64,000 nt of DNA. Origin: Dyella lipolytica. Lineage in GTDB: Bacteria > Pseudomonadota > Gammaproteobacteria > Xanthomonadales > Rhodanobacteraceae. Location: assembly GCF_030160075.1 (NCBI RefSeq), contig NZ_BSNQ01000003.1:614625-678624 (forward strand), given 5' to 3'. The position numbers were made by a program, and so were the translations under genes. The notes beneath the pieces are model-generated. The model worked only from the letters and a program-made list of their open reading frames with translations. It had not been told where the DNA came from and did no database searches. Positions 33,761 to 43,334 of this stretch are shown here, piece by piece. Positions within the stretch are counted from its first letter, which is position 1. Each line of letters begins with the position of its first letter.

Positions 33761-33911
33761 AAAGCCAAGCCCATACAGTGCTAAACAATTTGCGTACTTA
33801 GATTTCACGTTCCCACCTCTATTTTGTAACACTCTCCACGCTGACGCAGGTGATGCATCTGTGCCGGGCACCTCGGCTTTCTGGGTGCCAAGGTACTGAC
33901 GGGAGTTCCGC

Positions 33912-36900
33912 TTGAGGATCGATAAACCATCCCTGCTGGAAGCTGCTCTGCATGCCCATCAGGTTCCGCGCCAGGCCGATTCGGCCACCGGCGAGGAAGT
34001 GATTGAGCCGACGCTGCGCGCCGAGCTGTTCAGCGCCGAGCAAATGGAGCAGTACGGTGTGGCCTTGGCGAAGCAGCACAAGCTGAGTCCGCGCTCTTCT
34101 TCGGATCGCTTGCTGAAGCGCCTCGATGAGAATGCGGTTCTGTTGCTGCAGGCTTGCGAAGCGCTGGCTTCGGCAGCCAAGAGCAAGCGGCGAATGTCAC
34201 CGGCGGGCGAGTGGTTATTGGATAACTACTATCTGATCGAAGAGCAGATCCGCATCGCCCAACGGCATCTGCCCAAAGGCTACAACCGCGAGCTACCCCG
34301 GCTGGTGCAGGACGACGTCGACGGCTTTCCTCGCGTCTATATCCTCGCGCTGGAAACCATCTCGCACGGCGACGGTCGCGTCGATGACGAAAGCCTTAGC
34401 CGCTTTATTACCGCTTATCAGACGGTGCAGCCGCTGACTCTGGGTGAGTTGTGGGCGATCCCGATCATGCTGCGCCTGGCCCTTATCGAGAACTTGCGCC
34501 GCGCGGCGGCACGCGTGCTGGTGGATTGGGATTACCGCGATCAAGCGGGCGAGTGGGCGGATATCGTTACTGAGATTGCCGAGCGTGATCCGAAAAGCGT
34601 AGTGATTGGCGTGGCGGACATGGCGCGCTCGAATCCGCCGATGACTAGCGCTTTCGTGGCGGAACTGGCGCGTCGGTTGCATGGGCAGAGCGCCGTGCTG
34701 GCGATGCCGTTGACGTGGGTGGAGCAGCGTCTGGCCGAAACGGGATCGAGCATCGAGCACCAGCTGCAACTGGAAGCGCAGGAACAAGCGGCCAATCAGG
34801 TGTCGATCGGCAACAGCATCGGCAGTCTGCGCCATCTGTCGGCGATCGACTGGCACGCCTTTGTCGAGCGGCTCAGCATCGTCGAGCAGACCCTGCGCAA
34901 GGATCCGTCAGCTGTTTATGCGGATATGGATTTCGCCACGCGCGACCAGTATCGCCATGTCGTGGAGCGGCTTGCGCGCTCAAGCAGCCATTCGGAAGCT
35001 GAAGTGGCCGCGATGGCTATTGAACTGGCACGGGCGCACGCGTCGAATAATGCAGTCTCTGGCATCGGCGCTCATGTGGGTTACTACCTTATCGACGACG
35101 GGTTGCCCGTATTGGAGCAGCAAGCCGGGTATCGCTATCACAAGGCCATGAATGCACGGCGCGCGCTCCGCGGCATGTCGCTGGTGCTATACCTCGGCAC
35201 GATCGTGCTGCTCACGCTGGCGTTTTCCGCACCGTTCACGCAGGTGGCGAGAGTCAGCGGTTATCACGGCTGGGTACTGGCGTTGTTGGCTGTGCCGGCC
35301 TTGCTCGCGACTAGCCAGTTCGTGCTTGGCCTGGTGAACTGGATCGTCACCGTGACCGCCTCGCCGGCCATGTTGCCGCGCATGGACTATTCGCACGGCG
35401 TGCCTGACGCAGTGCGTACGCTGGTAGTAGTGCCTGCGCTATTCGGCAATACGCAGGATGTCGAAGATATGGTCGAAGTGATGGAAGTGCACTTTCTGGC
35501 CAATCGCGACGAGAACATCCATTTCGCCCTGTTGAGTGACTACAAGGATGCAGCGGAAGAACACCTCGAGAACGACGAGGCCATTCTTGAGCTTGTGCGC
35601 CAGCGCATCGAATCGTTGAACGCGAAGTATGCCCCCGGTTCAGGCGATCGCTTTTATTTGCTGCATCGTCCACGGCGTTTCGACGCTGCAGACAAGATCT
35701 GGATGGGTTACGAACGCAAGCGCGGCAAACTCGCAGAGCTCAATGCGCTGCTGCGCAGGGGAGACACCGGCCCGTTTACGGCGATCGTGGGCTCGGTGGG
35801 CGTGCTGCGCCACATCAAGTACGTCGTCACGCTGGATGCGGATACACAGTTGCCGCGCGACACCGCGCAGGAATTTGCCGGCACCATGGCGCATCCGCTC
35901 AATCGCCCGGTCTATGACGTCGCGAAGGGGTGCATGCTGCGCGGTCACGGCATTCTGCAGCCGCGGTTGGGGATAAGCCTGCCAAGCACCGCGCGCTCAC
36001 GCTACGCAACGTTGTTCGCTAGCGAGGTGGGTATCGATCCGTATACCCGCATGGTATCGGATGTGTATCAGGATCTGTTCGGAGAAGGGTCGTTTATCGG
36101 CAAGGGCATCTACGACGTCGACGCGATCCAGCAATCGCTGGATGATCGCTTTCCCGACAACACCATCCTTAGCCACGATCTGATCGAGGGGTGCTATGCG
36201 CGGTCGGGATTGCTGAGCGATCTGCTGTTGTACGAGGAGTATCCGTCCAGTTATATCAGCGATTATCAGCGCCGTCATCGCTGGATTCGTGGCGATTGGC
36301 AGCTGTTGCCATGGCTGTTTCCGCGTGTTCCGGCGCTCAGAAAAAATCTGACGAAAAATTCGCTCGACAGCCTGTCGCGCTGGAAGATCTTCGACAATCT
36401 CCGCCGCAGCTTGGTCGCACCTTCCTTCGTGGCGCTGTTTCTGATGGCCTGGTTGTGCTTTACGCAGCCGACCTTTTGGACGGTAGCCGTGCTGGCCTTG
36501 CTGTTCACTTTGCCATTGCTTTCGTCGCTGCTTGGGCTCGCGCAAAAACCATCCGATGTGTTGCTACGGTCGCATTTGTGGGCCGCGTTGACGCAGGCCG
36601 GCCAGCATTTGCTGCGCACCTTGTACGGTTTGATGGTTTTGCCGCACGAGGCGTACTACAGCCTCGACGCCATCGTACGAACGCTTTGGCGCATGTTTGT
36701 CAGCCGGCGCAACCTGCTGCAGTGGCGCACTTCGCGCGATGTCGAGCAGGAAGGCAGGCACACCACGGCGCGTATCTACCGTGTGATGTGGATAAATCCG
36801 GTGCTTGCTTTGCTTGTCGGCGCGGCGATCTGGTGGCATCAGTCGCAGGTGTTGCTGCCGGCGCTGCCCATCTTGCTGTTGTGGGTGATTGGGCCGGTGG

Positions 36901-39900
36901 TGGTCCACTGGTCCGGCCAGCGGCACAGGGAAATCGCTTTTGCGCCTTCGGGTCGGCAGCTGCGGTTCCTGCGCAGTTTGTCACGACGTATCTGGGCGTT
37001 TTTTGAAACCTATGTGAGCGAGGAAGATAACTGGCTGCCACCTGACAACATGCAGGAGGTGCCTACCACGGTGGTAGCGCATCGCACGTCGCCAACCAAT
37101 ATCGGATTGTCGCTGTTGTCCTGCCTGGCCGCGCACGATTTCGGTTACATCACGACGGGTCGTCTGCTCGACCGTATTGCCAAGACCTTGCAGACCATCC
37201 AGGGTATGGAGCGATATCGCGGCCATCTCTATAACTGGTACGACACCACCACCTTGCAGCCGCTTGCGCCGCATTACATCTCCTCGGTGGACAGCGGCAA
37301 TCTGGCGGCACATTTGCTGACCCTTCGGCCGGGGCTTCTGGCATTGCTGGATGAGCCGCTGTTTCATCTGCGTGCGCTGGAAGGTCTTCGCGACACGCTG
37401 ACGGTGCTGGGTGACGTCATGCCTTCCGGTCGCCCCGACGCGACGATCGCCGGCCTGCGCCGTTACTTGCAGCAAACACTGCAAGCGCCACCGGAATCGT
37501 TGCGTCACGTTGTGCTGTATGTGCTCGATATGCAGCAGAAGATCGACGACTTGCATGCGGCGATTCCCCAAGACGAGTCATCGGAAGCCTCGTTCTGGTA
37601 TGCGCGCTTGCTCGAGCAGATCGTAGATCTTCGGCGCGAGATGGAACTGGCGTTGACCTGGACCGCTGGCATACCCGATCTGACGGGCATTCCTTCGTTG
37701 CGGCAGGTGCTGCTTGCCGGTGTCAGCGCGCCCGTCGATAGCAACTTGGCGAGCCCCGTGGGCCGCCGCGACGAAATCATCCGCCTTGCCACGCTCGTCT
37801 CCGATATGGCGGTGATGGATTTCAGCTTCTTGTTCGACGCGCGCAAGAAACTCCTTTCGATCGGCTACAACGTCGACGAGCGTCGCCTGGACGCCGGCTG
37901 CTACGACTTGCTTGCATCGGAAGCACGCGCCGCGAGCTATGTCGCCATCGCGCAAGGTCAACTGCCGCAGGAGGGTTGGTTTGCACTGAGCCGACTGCTT
38001 ACCACGACGGGTGGCGAGCCGGTGCTGCTGTCATGGTCAGGCTCGATGTTCGAATACCTGATGCCGATGCTGATCATGCCCAGCTACGAGGGCACGCTGC
38101 TGGACCAGACCTGCCGCGCGGCAGTGAAACGGCAGATCGAATACGGGCAGCAGACAGGCGTGCCGTGGGGTGTTTCCGAATCGGGTTACAACACGGTCGA
38201 TGTGCACCTCAATTATCAGTACCGCGCATTCGGCGTGCCGGGTCTCGGCCTCAAGCGCGGCCTGGGCGAGGATGTGGTGATTGCGCCTTACGCCAGCGTC
38301 ATGGCTTTGATGGTTGCGCCGGCAGAGGCCTGCGCCAATCTGGAACGATTGACGGCAGAGGGCAGGCAAGGGCGCTTCGGTTTCTACGAAGCGATCGATT
38401 ACACCCCGGCGCGCGTGCCGCATGGGCAGACGTCGGTGGTGGTCAGTTCCTTTATGGCGCATCACCAGGGCATGAGCCTGCTTTCGCTGGTCTACATGCT
38501 GCTCGATCAGCCCATGCAGCGGCGTTTCGATACCGATCCGCAGTTTCGCGCCAATGCGCTGTTGTTGCAGGAACGCGTGCCGAAATCCGTGATCGAGTAC
38601 GTGCACGCATCCGGTTTGCAGATGCTGCAGCCCGGCCATACGTCCGCCGAAACGACCATGCGCGTGTTCCAGGATCCGGACATGCCGCGTCCGGCAGTGC
38701 AGCTGTTGTCCAATGGACGCTACCACGTGATGGTAAGCAGCTCCGGTGCAGGCTACAGCCGCTGCCGCGATCTGGCGATCAACCGCTGGCACGAGGACAT
38801 CACCAGCGACAACTGGGGCCAGTTCTGCTATCTGCGTGATGTGGAGACGGGTCAGTTCTGGTCGGCCACGCATCAGCCGACGCTGGTAAAGCCGGATCAT
38901 TTCGAAGCGATTTTCTCGGACGCACGTGCCGAATTCCGTGTGCGCGAACAGAACTACGATGCGCATACGGAGATCGTCGTATCGCCCGAGGACGACATCG
39001 AGCTGAGACGCGTGCGTCTGACCAACCGTGGCCGTCGGGCGCGCACTATCGAAATAACCACGTATGCCGAGCTGGTGATTGCGCCGGCGATGGCGGACGC
39101 ATCGCATCCGGCCTTTAGCAATCTGTTCGTACAAACCGAGTGGGTCGCCCCCTTGCAGGCCTTGATCGGTACTCGCCGGCCGCGTGCCAACGACGAGCGG
39201 GTACCGTGGATGTGTCATGTGATGGCCGTGCATGACGCACAGATCGACGCGATTTCCTATGAAACGGATCGGGCGAAATTCATCGGCCGCGGACGCAGCA
39301 TCGTCAGGCCACTGGCGCTGAGCAAACTGGAATCGCATGCGCAGCTGTCCAACACGGTCGGCTCGGTGCTCGATCCGATCGTCGCTATTCGCGTGCGCAT
39401 TACCTTGCCTCCGGAGCATTCCGCCACTATCGATATCGTGACCGGCATGGCGGAGACGCGTGAAGTCTGTCAGCACCTGGCGGAGAAATATCGCGACCGT
39501 CATCTGGCCGATCGCGTGTTCGACCTGGCCTGGACACACAGCCAGGTATTGCTGCAACAACTCAACGCCTCGCATGCCGATGCCCGGCTTTACGAGCGCA
39601 TGGCAGCCTCCATTATTTACGCCAACACGCTGCTGCGCGCCGAATCCGGAGTGCTGCAGGCCAACCAACGCGGCCAATCCGGACTGTGGGGACAAGCCAT
39701 TTCCGGCGACCTGCCGATTGTGCTGCTGCGTATCGCCGATACCGCCAATATCGATTTGGTGCGGCAGCTGGTGCAGGCGCATGCCTATTGGCGCTTGAAG
39801 GGTCTGTCGGTCGATCTGGTGATCTGGAACGAAGACGAGGCGAGCTATCGGCAGCAGCTGCAAGATTTGATTCTCGGACTGATCGCTTCCGGTACCGAGG

Positions 39901-42533
39901 CCAGTCTGATCGATCACCCTGGCGGCATCTTCGTGCGTCCGTCGCAGCAGTTGTCGCTGGAAGACCGTGTGCTGGTGCAATCGGTGGCGCGCATCGTGCT
40001 GTACGACAATCGTGGCACCCTGGCTGAGCAGATCGAACGCCGCCGTGTCGAGTCGCAGTTGCCGCGATTGACAGGGACCAAACCCTATCTCGCCGAGCAG
40101 GTTGCGGTGGACGATGACACCCAGGCTTTGTTCGATACCTTGCAACTGACCAACCGCTACGGTGGCTTCGCGCCCGATCTGACCGAATACGTCATCATTC
40201 TGCGTCCGGGACGCCACACGCCGGCGCCGTGGGCGAATGTGCTGGCCAACCCTGATTTCGGCTGTGTGATTTCCGAAGCAGGCAGCGTGTACACCTGGGC
40301 CGAGAACTCGCATGAGTTCCGCTTGACGCCATGGCATAACGATCCCATCAGCGACAGTTGCGGCGAGGCCGTTTATCTGCGCGATGAGGAAAGTGGCCAT
40401 TACTGGTCACCGACGCCCTTGCCGCATCGTGGCAAGGGTGCGTACGTCACGCGGCATGGCTTTGGCTATACGGTGTTCGAGCACGTCGAAGACGGCATTC
40501 ATTCCGAACTGTGGGTGTACGTCGCTTTGCACGCGCCGATCAAATTTTCGGTGCTGCGCGTGCATAACCGCTCGGGACGGCCGCGCCGATTGTCGGCGAC
40601 GGGCTACGTGGAATGGGTGCTGGGCGATATGCGCGACAAATATGCGATGCATATCGCGACCGAATCCGATCCGGTGACCGGCGCACTGCTGGCGCGCAAT
40701 GCGTACAACACCGAGTTTCAGGGCAGGGTGACGTTCTTCGACACCGATGCCACCACACGCAGCGTGACGGGCGATCGTGGCGAATTCCTTGGCCGCAACG
40801 GCAATCCACGCACACCCGCCGCGATGGGGCGCAGCGGTTTGTCCGGTCGCTTGGGTGCCGGGCTCGATCCCTGTGCTGCGATCCAGGTGCCGTTCGAGCT
40901 TGGCAAGGACGAAATGCGGGAAGTGATTTTCCGCCTCGGTGCTGCGCACGATACCAAAGGTGCCACCGAACTGGTGCAGCGCTACCGCGGCTCGACCACG
41001 GCCACCAACATATTGGACGAAGTACGCATGCATTGGTACTGGACGCTGGGCAAGGTGCAAGTCGTTACACCCGATGTAGCGGTGAATGCGCTGGCCAACG
41101 GCTGGTTGATGTACCAGGTGATTGCGTCGCGCTTTTGGGGACGTAGCGGCTATTACCAATCCGGCGGCGCGTTCGGTTTCCGCGATCAGCTGCAGGATTC
41201 GATGGCGATGGTGCACGCCAGTCCGTACAGCTCACGCCAGCATCTGTTGCTGAGCGCAGCGCATCAGTTCGTAGAGGGAGATGTACAGCATTGGTGGCAT
41301 CCGCCTTTGGATCGCGGTGTACGCACGCATTGTTCCGACGACTATCTGTGGTTGCCGCTGGCGACCAGTCGCTATGTGCATGTCACGGCCGATACGGGTG
41401 TGATGGACGAACACATCGGTTTTGTCGAAGGTCGCCCGGTAAGGCCCGACGAAGAGTCCTATTACGACCTGCCGACACGTTCCGACCAGAGCGCCACGCT
41501 GTACGAGCACTGTGTACGCGCGATTGAAAGGGGTATGGCACGCGGCCCGCATGGCTTGCCTTTGATCGGTACCGGCGACTGGAACGACGGCATGAACCGC
41601 GTCGGTGAAAAAGGTACCGGCGAAAGCATCTGGCTCGGCTTTTTCCTCCATCAAGTGCTCACCGAGTTTGCCGGTACCGCACGACGGCACAATGATGAAG
41701 CGTTCGCCAAACGTTGCGAGGACGAGGCGAAGAAGCTAGCCGCCAGTCTCGAACAGAACGGTTGGGATGGCGAATGGTATCGACGGGCGTATTTCGACGA
41801 CGGTACGCCGCTGGGTTCCAAGCAGAACGAAGAATGCCGCATCGATTCCATTGCGCAGAGCTGGTCGGTGCTTTCCGGTGTAGCGTCGCAGGAACGGCGC
41901 CATCAGGCGATGGAGTCGTTGGACAAATATCTGGTGAAGCGCGAGGCAGGCATCATCCAGCTGCTCGATCCACCGTTCGACCGCTCATCCTTGGACCCCG
42001 GCTACATCAAGGGTTATGTGCCTGGCGTGCGCGAAAACGGCGGCCAATACACGCACGCCGCGGTGTGGGCCACGATGGCGTTCGCGGCGATGGGTGACGC
42101 GCGGCGCGCTTGGGAGCTGCTGCGCATGATCAGCCCCATCAGCCATGGCACTGGCGAAGGTCGCATCGACGTCTACAAGGTGGAGCCTTATGTGATCGCC
42201 GCCGACGTGTATTACGGCGCGCCGCATCAGGGCCGCGGTGGCTGGACCTGGTATACGGGTTCCGCGGGGTGGATGTATCGCCTGATCCTGGAATCGCTGC
42301 TGGGTCTGCGCGTGGAGGGCGAAAGCCTGTACATAGAACCGGTACTTCCTCCAGACTGGACGCAGTACAGCCTGAGCTACCGGCATCGCGAGACCGACTA
42401 CGAGATCGTGGTGCATGCAGCGGAAGGGTCGGCGGGACCGCGCCGCATCCTGGTCAACGGCCAACCGATCGATGCTGATCGGCTGCCGCTGGTCGACGAT
42501 GGCAGCGAGCATCATGTGGATATTTATCTGTGA
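33912..42533 (+). CDS. ndvB: Cyclic beta-1,2-glucan synthase (NdvB/ChvB type)
   Basis: A 2873-residue inner-membrane enzyme that builds cyclic beta-1,2-glucan from UDP-glucose and exposes it to the periplasm. The length matches ChvB/NdvB (~2830). An N-terminal region (~1-410) precedes membrane segments near 420-480. The GT84 glycosyltransferase follows, with VVTLDADTQLPRD (~638-650) and the QxxRW-type motif YQRRHRWIRGDWQ (~782-794). More membrane helices lie at ~830-880 and ~960-1000. The long C-terminal half carries the glycan phosphorylase-like GH94 repeats that set ring size; TGDWNDGMNRVGEKG (~2553-2567) holds the catalytic Asp region. The TTG start follows GGGAG by 6 bases. Roles in related bacteria are osmoadaptation and host interaction. 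Confidence 0.93.
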   Translation: MRIDKPSLLEAALHAHQVPRQADSATGEEVIEPTLRAELFSAEQMEQYGVALAKQHKLSPRSSSDRLLKRLDENAVLLLQACEALASAAKSKRRMSPAGEWLLDNYYLIEEQIRIAQRHLPKGYNRELPRLVQDDVDGFPRVYILALETISHGDGRVDDESLSRFITAYQTVQPLTLGELWAIPIMLRLALIENLRRAAARVLVDWDYRDQAGEWADIVTEIAERDPKSVVIGVADMARSNPPMTSAFVAELARRLHGQSAVLAMPLTWVEQRLAETGSSIEHQLQLEAQEQAANQVSIGNSIGSLRHLSAIDWHAFVERLSIVEQTLRKDPSAVYADMDFATRDQYRHVVERLARSSSHSEAEVAAMAIELARAHASNNAVSGIGAHVGYYLIDDGLPVLEQQAGYRYHKAMNARRALRGMSLVLYLGTIVLLTLAFSAPFTQVARVSGYHGWVLALLAVPALLATSQFVLGLVNWIVTVTASPAMLPRMDYSHGVPDAVRTLVVVPALFGNTQDVEDMVEVMEVHFLANRDENIHFALLSDYKDAAEEHLENDEAILELVRQRIESLNAKYAPGSGDRFYLLHRPRRFDAADKIWMGYERKRGKLAELNALLRRGDTGPFTAIVGSVGVLRHIKYVVTLDADTQLPRDTAQEFAGTMAHPLNRPVYDVAKGCMLRGHGILQPRLGISLPSTARSRYATLFASEVGIDPYTRMVSDVYQDLFGEGSFIGKGIYDVDAIQQSLDDRFPDNTILSHDLIEGCYARSGLLSDLLLYEEYPSSYISDYQRRHRWIRGDWQLLPWLFPRVPALRKNLTKNSLDSLSRWKIFDNLRRSLVAPSFVALFLMAWLCFTQPTFWTVAVLALLFTLPLLSSLLGLAQKPSDVLLRSHLWAALTQAGQHLLRTLYGLMVLPHEAYYSLDAIVRTLWRMFVSRRNLLQWRTSRDVEQEGRHTTARIYRVMWINPVLALLVGAAIWWHQSQVLLPALPILLLWVIGPVVVHWSGQRHREIAFAPSGRQLRFLRSLSRRIWAFFETYVSEEDNWLPPDNMQEVPTTVVAHRTSPTNIGLSLLSCLAAHDFGYITTGRLLDRIAKTLQTIQGMERYRGHLYNWYDTTTLQPLAPHYISSVDSGNLAAHLLTLRPGLLALLDEPLFHLRALEGLRDTLTVLGDVMPSGRPDATIAGLRRYLQQTLQAPPESLRHVVLYVLDMQQKIDDLHAAIPQDESSEASFWYARLLEQIVDLRREMELALTWTAGIPDLTGIPSLRQVLLAGVSAPVDSNLASPVGRRDEIIRLATLVSDMAVMDFSFLFDARKKLLSIGYNVDERRLDAGCYDLLASEARAASYVAIAQGQLPQEGWFALSRLLTTTGGEPVLLSWSGSMFEYLMPMLIMPSYEGTLLDQTCRAAVKRQIEYGQQTGVPWGVSESGYNTVDVHLNYQYRAFGVPGLGLKRGLGEDVVIAPYASVMALMVAPAEACANLERLTAEGRQGRFGFYEAIDYTPARVPHGQTSVVVSSFMAHHQGMSLLSLVYMLLDQPMQRRFDTDPQFRANALLLQERVPKSVIEYVHASGLQMLQPGHTSAETTMRVFQDPDMPRPAVQLLSNGRYHVMVSSSGAGYSRCRDLAINRWHEDITSDNWGQFCYLRDVETGQFWSATHQPTLVKPDHFEAIFSDARAEFRVREQNYDAHTEIVVSPEDDIELRRVRLTNRGRRARTIEITTYAELVIAPAMADASHPAFSNLFVQTEWVAPLQALIGTRRPRANDERVPWMCHVMAVHDAQIDAISYETDRAKFIGRGRSIVRPLALSKLESHAQLSNTVGSVLDPIVAIRVRITLPPEHSATIDIVTGMAETREVCQHLAEKYRDRHLADRVFDLAWTHSQVLLQQLNASHADARLYERMAASIIYANTLLRAESGVLQANQRGQSGLWGQAISGDLPIVLLRIADTANIDLVRQLVQAHAYWRLKGLSVDLVIWNEDEASYRQQLQDLILGLIASGTEASLIDHPGGIFVRPSQQLSLEDRVLVQSVARIVLYDNRGTLAEQIERRRVESQLPRLTGTKPYLAEQVAVDDDTQALFDTLQLTNRYGGFAPDLTEYVIILRPGRHTPAPWANVLANPDFGCVISEAGSVYTWAENSHEFRLTPWHNDPISDSCGEAVYLRDEESGHYWSPTPLPHRGKGAYVTRHGFGYTVFEHVEDGIHSELWVYVALHAPIKFSVLRVHNRSGRPRRLSATGYVEWVLGDMRDKYAMHIATESDPVTGALLARNAYNTEFQGRVTFFDTDATTRSVTGDRGEFLGRNGNPRTPAAMGRSGLSGRLGAGLDPCAAIQVPFELGKDEMREVIFRLGAAHDTKGATELVQRYRGSTTATNILDEVRMHWYWTLGKVQVVTPDVAVNALANGWLMYQVIASRFWGRSGYYQSGGAFGFRDQLQDSMAMVHASPYSSRQHLLLSAAHQFVEGDVQHWWHPPLDRGVRTHCSDDYLWLPLATSRYVHVTADTGVMDEHIGFVEGRPVRPDEESYYDLPTRSDQSATLYEHCVRAIERGMARGPHGLPLIGTGDWNDGMNRVGEKGTGESIWLGFFLHQVLTEFAGTARRHNDEAFAKRCEDEAKKLAASLEQNGWDGEWYRRAYFDDGTPLGSKQNEECRIDSIAQSWSVLSGVASQERRHQAMESLDKYLVKREAGIIQLLDPPFDRSSLDPGYIKGYVPGVRENGGQYTHAAVWATMAFAAMGDARRAWELLRMISPISHGTGEGRIDVYKVEPYVIAADVYYGAPHQGRGGWTWYTGSAGWMYRLILESLLGLRVEGESLYIEPVLPPDWTQYSLSYRHRETDYEIVVHAAEGSAGPRRILVNGQPIDADRLPLVDDGSEHHVDIYL

Positions 42534-43228
42534 ACACCGTTACAACGACACCTACTACCGTCTTTCTGCTCGACGTCGACAACACACTGCTCGACAACGA
42601 CCGCTTCGCGGCAGAACTCCGTGCACGTCTGACGTACCAATTCGGTCAGGCTGAATGCGATCGCTACTGGTCTCTTTATGAGCAGCTTCGAGACACGGTG
42701 GGCTATGCCGATTACCTCGGCGCGCTGCAACACTTCCGGCGCGAGAACGACGACCGTCCTGGTCTACTCGCCATGTCTGCATGGTTGCTCAACTACCCGT
42801 TTGAAAATCTGCTGTTCCCGAGTGCTCTGGAAACCATCGGACAATTGAATGCGTTGGGACGCACGGCGATTCTTTCCGACGGCGACATCGTGTTTCAGCC
42901 GCACAAGATCGACTCGGCCGGTTTGTATGGCGCGGTCGATGGCCATGTGCTGATTTTCGTGCATAAGGAACATGCGCTCGATGCGATGCAGGCGCGCTAT
43001 CCCGCGTCTCACTACGTGATGGTCGACGACAAGCCGCAGCTGCTTGCGGCGATGAAGCGCTATCTGGGCGAACGGCTCAGTACCGTATTCGTGCAACAGG
43101 GTCACTACGCCGCACAGGCCGATCTCACGGCGTTGCAGCCGAGGCCGGATTACAGCATCGCCACCATTGGCGATTTGCCGAAGCTTGCCGCCGAACTGGT
43201 GCGCATACGAGCGGTCCCTGTGGCCTGA
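42530..43228 (+). CDS. HAD-superfamily hydrolase coupled to the glucan synthase
   Basis: A 232-residue HAD-type phosphatase-like protein. Motif I is FLLDVDNTLLDNDRF (D-x-D-x-T, nucleophile Asp at ~13), motif II is TAILSDGD, motif III is in FVHKEHALDAMQ, and motif IV is YVMVDDKPQLL. The cap is a small helical bundle with a Trp/Tyr-rich segment. The GTG start overlaps the last bases of the glucan synthase gene (GTGA), so translation is coupled. The substrate is unknown; given the context a sugar phosphate is plausible (inference). Phosphoglucomutase follows 106 bases later. Confidence 0.85.
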   Translation: MNTVTTTPTTVFLLDVDNTLLDNDRFAAELRARLTYQFGQAECDRYWSLYEQLRDTVGYADYLGALQHFRRENDDRPGLLAMSAWLLNYPFENLLFPSALETIGQLNALGRTAILSDGDIVFQPHKIDSAGLYGAVDGHVLIFVHKEHALDAMQARYPASHYVMVDDKPQLLAAMKRYLGERLSTVFVQQGHYAAQADLTALQPRPDYSIATIGDLPKLAAELVRIRAVPVA

Positions 43229-43334
43229 ATGTAGGGCGACCGGTGCCTTCGACCGGATCGTCTTATTCGTAAACGTGGGATGCATCGTCGCGGATAATGG
43301 GCGACTCACATCGATCCTTGAGGGCTGTACGCAC

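Larger units (their letters stand above)
33446..33911. other. Divergent intergenic region between eCIS operon and glucan operon
   Basis: This 466-bp stretch separates the minus-strand eCIS operon from the plus-strand cyclic glucan operon. It contains the sigma-54 promoter, the 32-bp dyad, two further TGTCCT half sites (33589-33594 and 33681-33686) and one dispersed hairpin repeat. The right-hand ~130 bp must hold the promoter of the glucan synthase gene, whose TTG start follows a GGGAG site. No gene is seen. Confidence 0.7.

Noticed and set aside
38037-40400. 787-codon open frame antisense to the glucan synthase
   Set aside because: It lies fully inside a well-supported synthase gene, has His/Arg/Gln-heavy composition typical of shadow frames in GC-rich DNA, and shows no domain.
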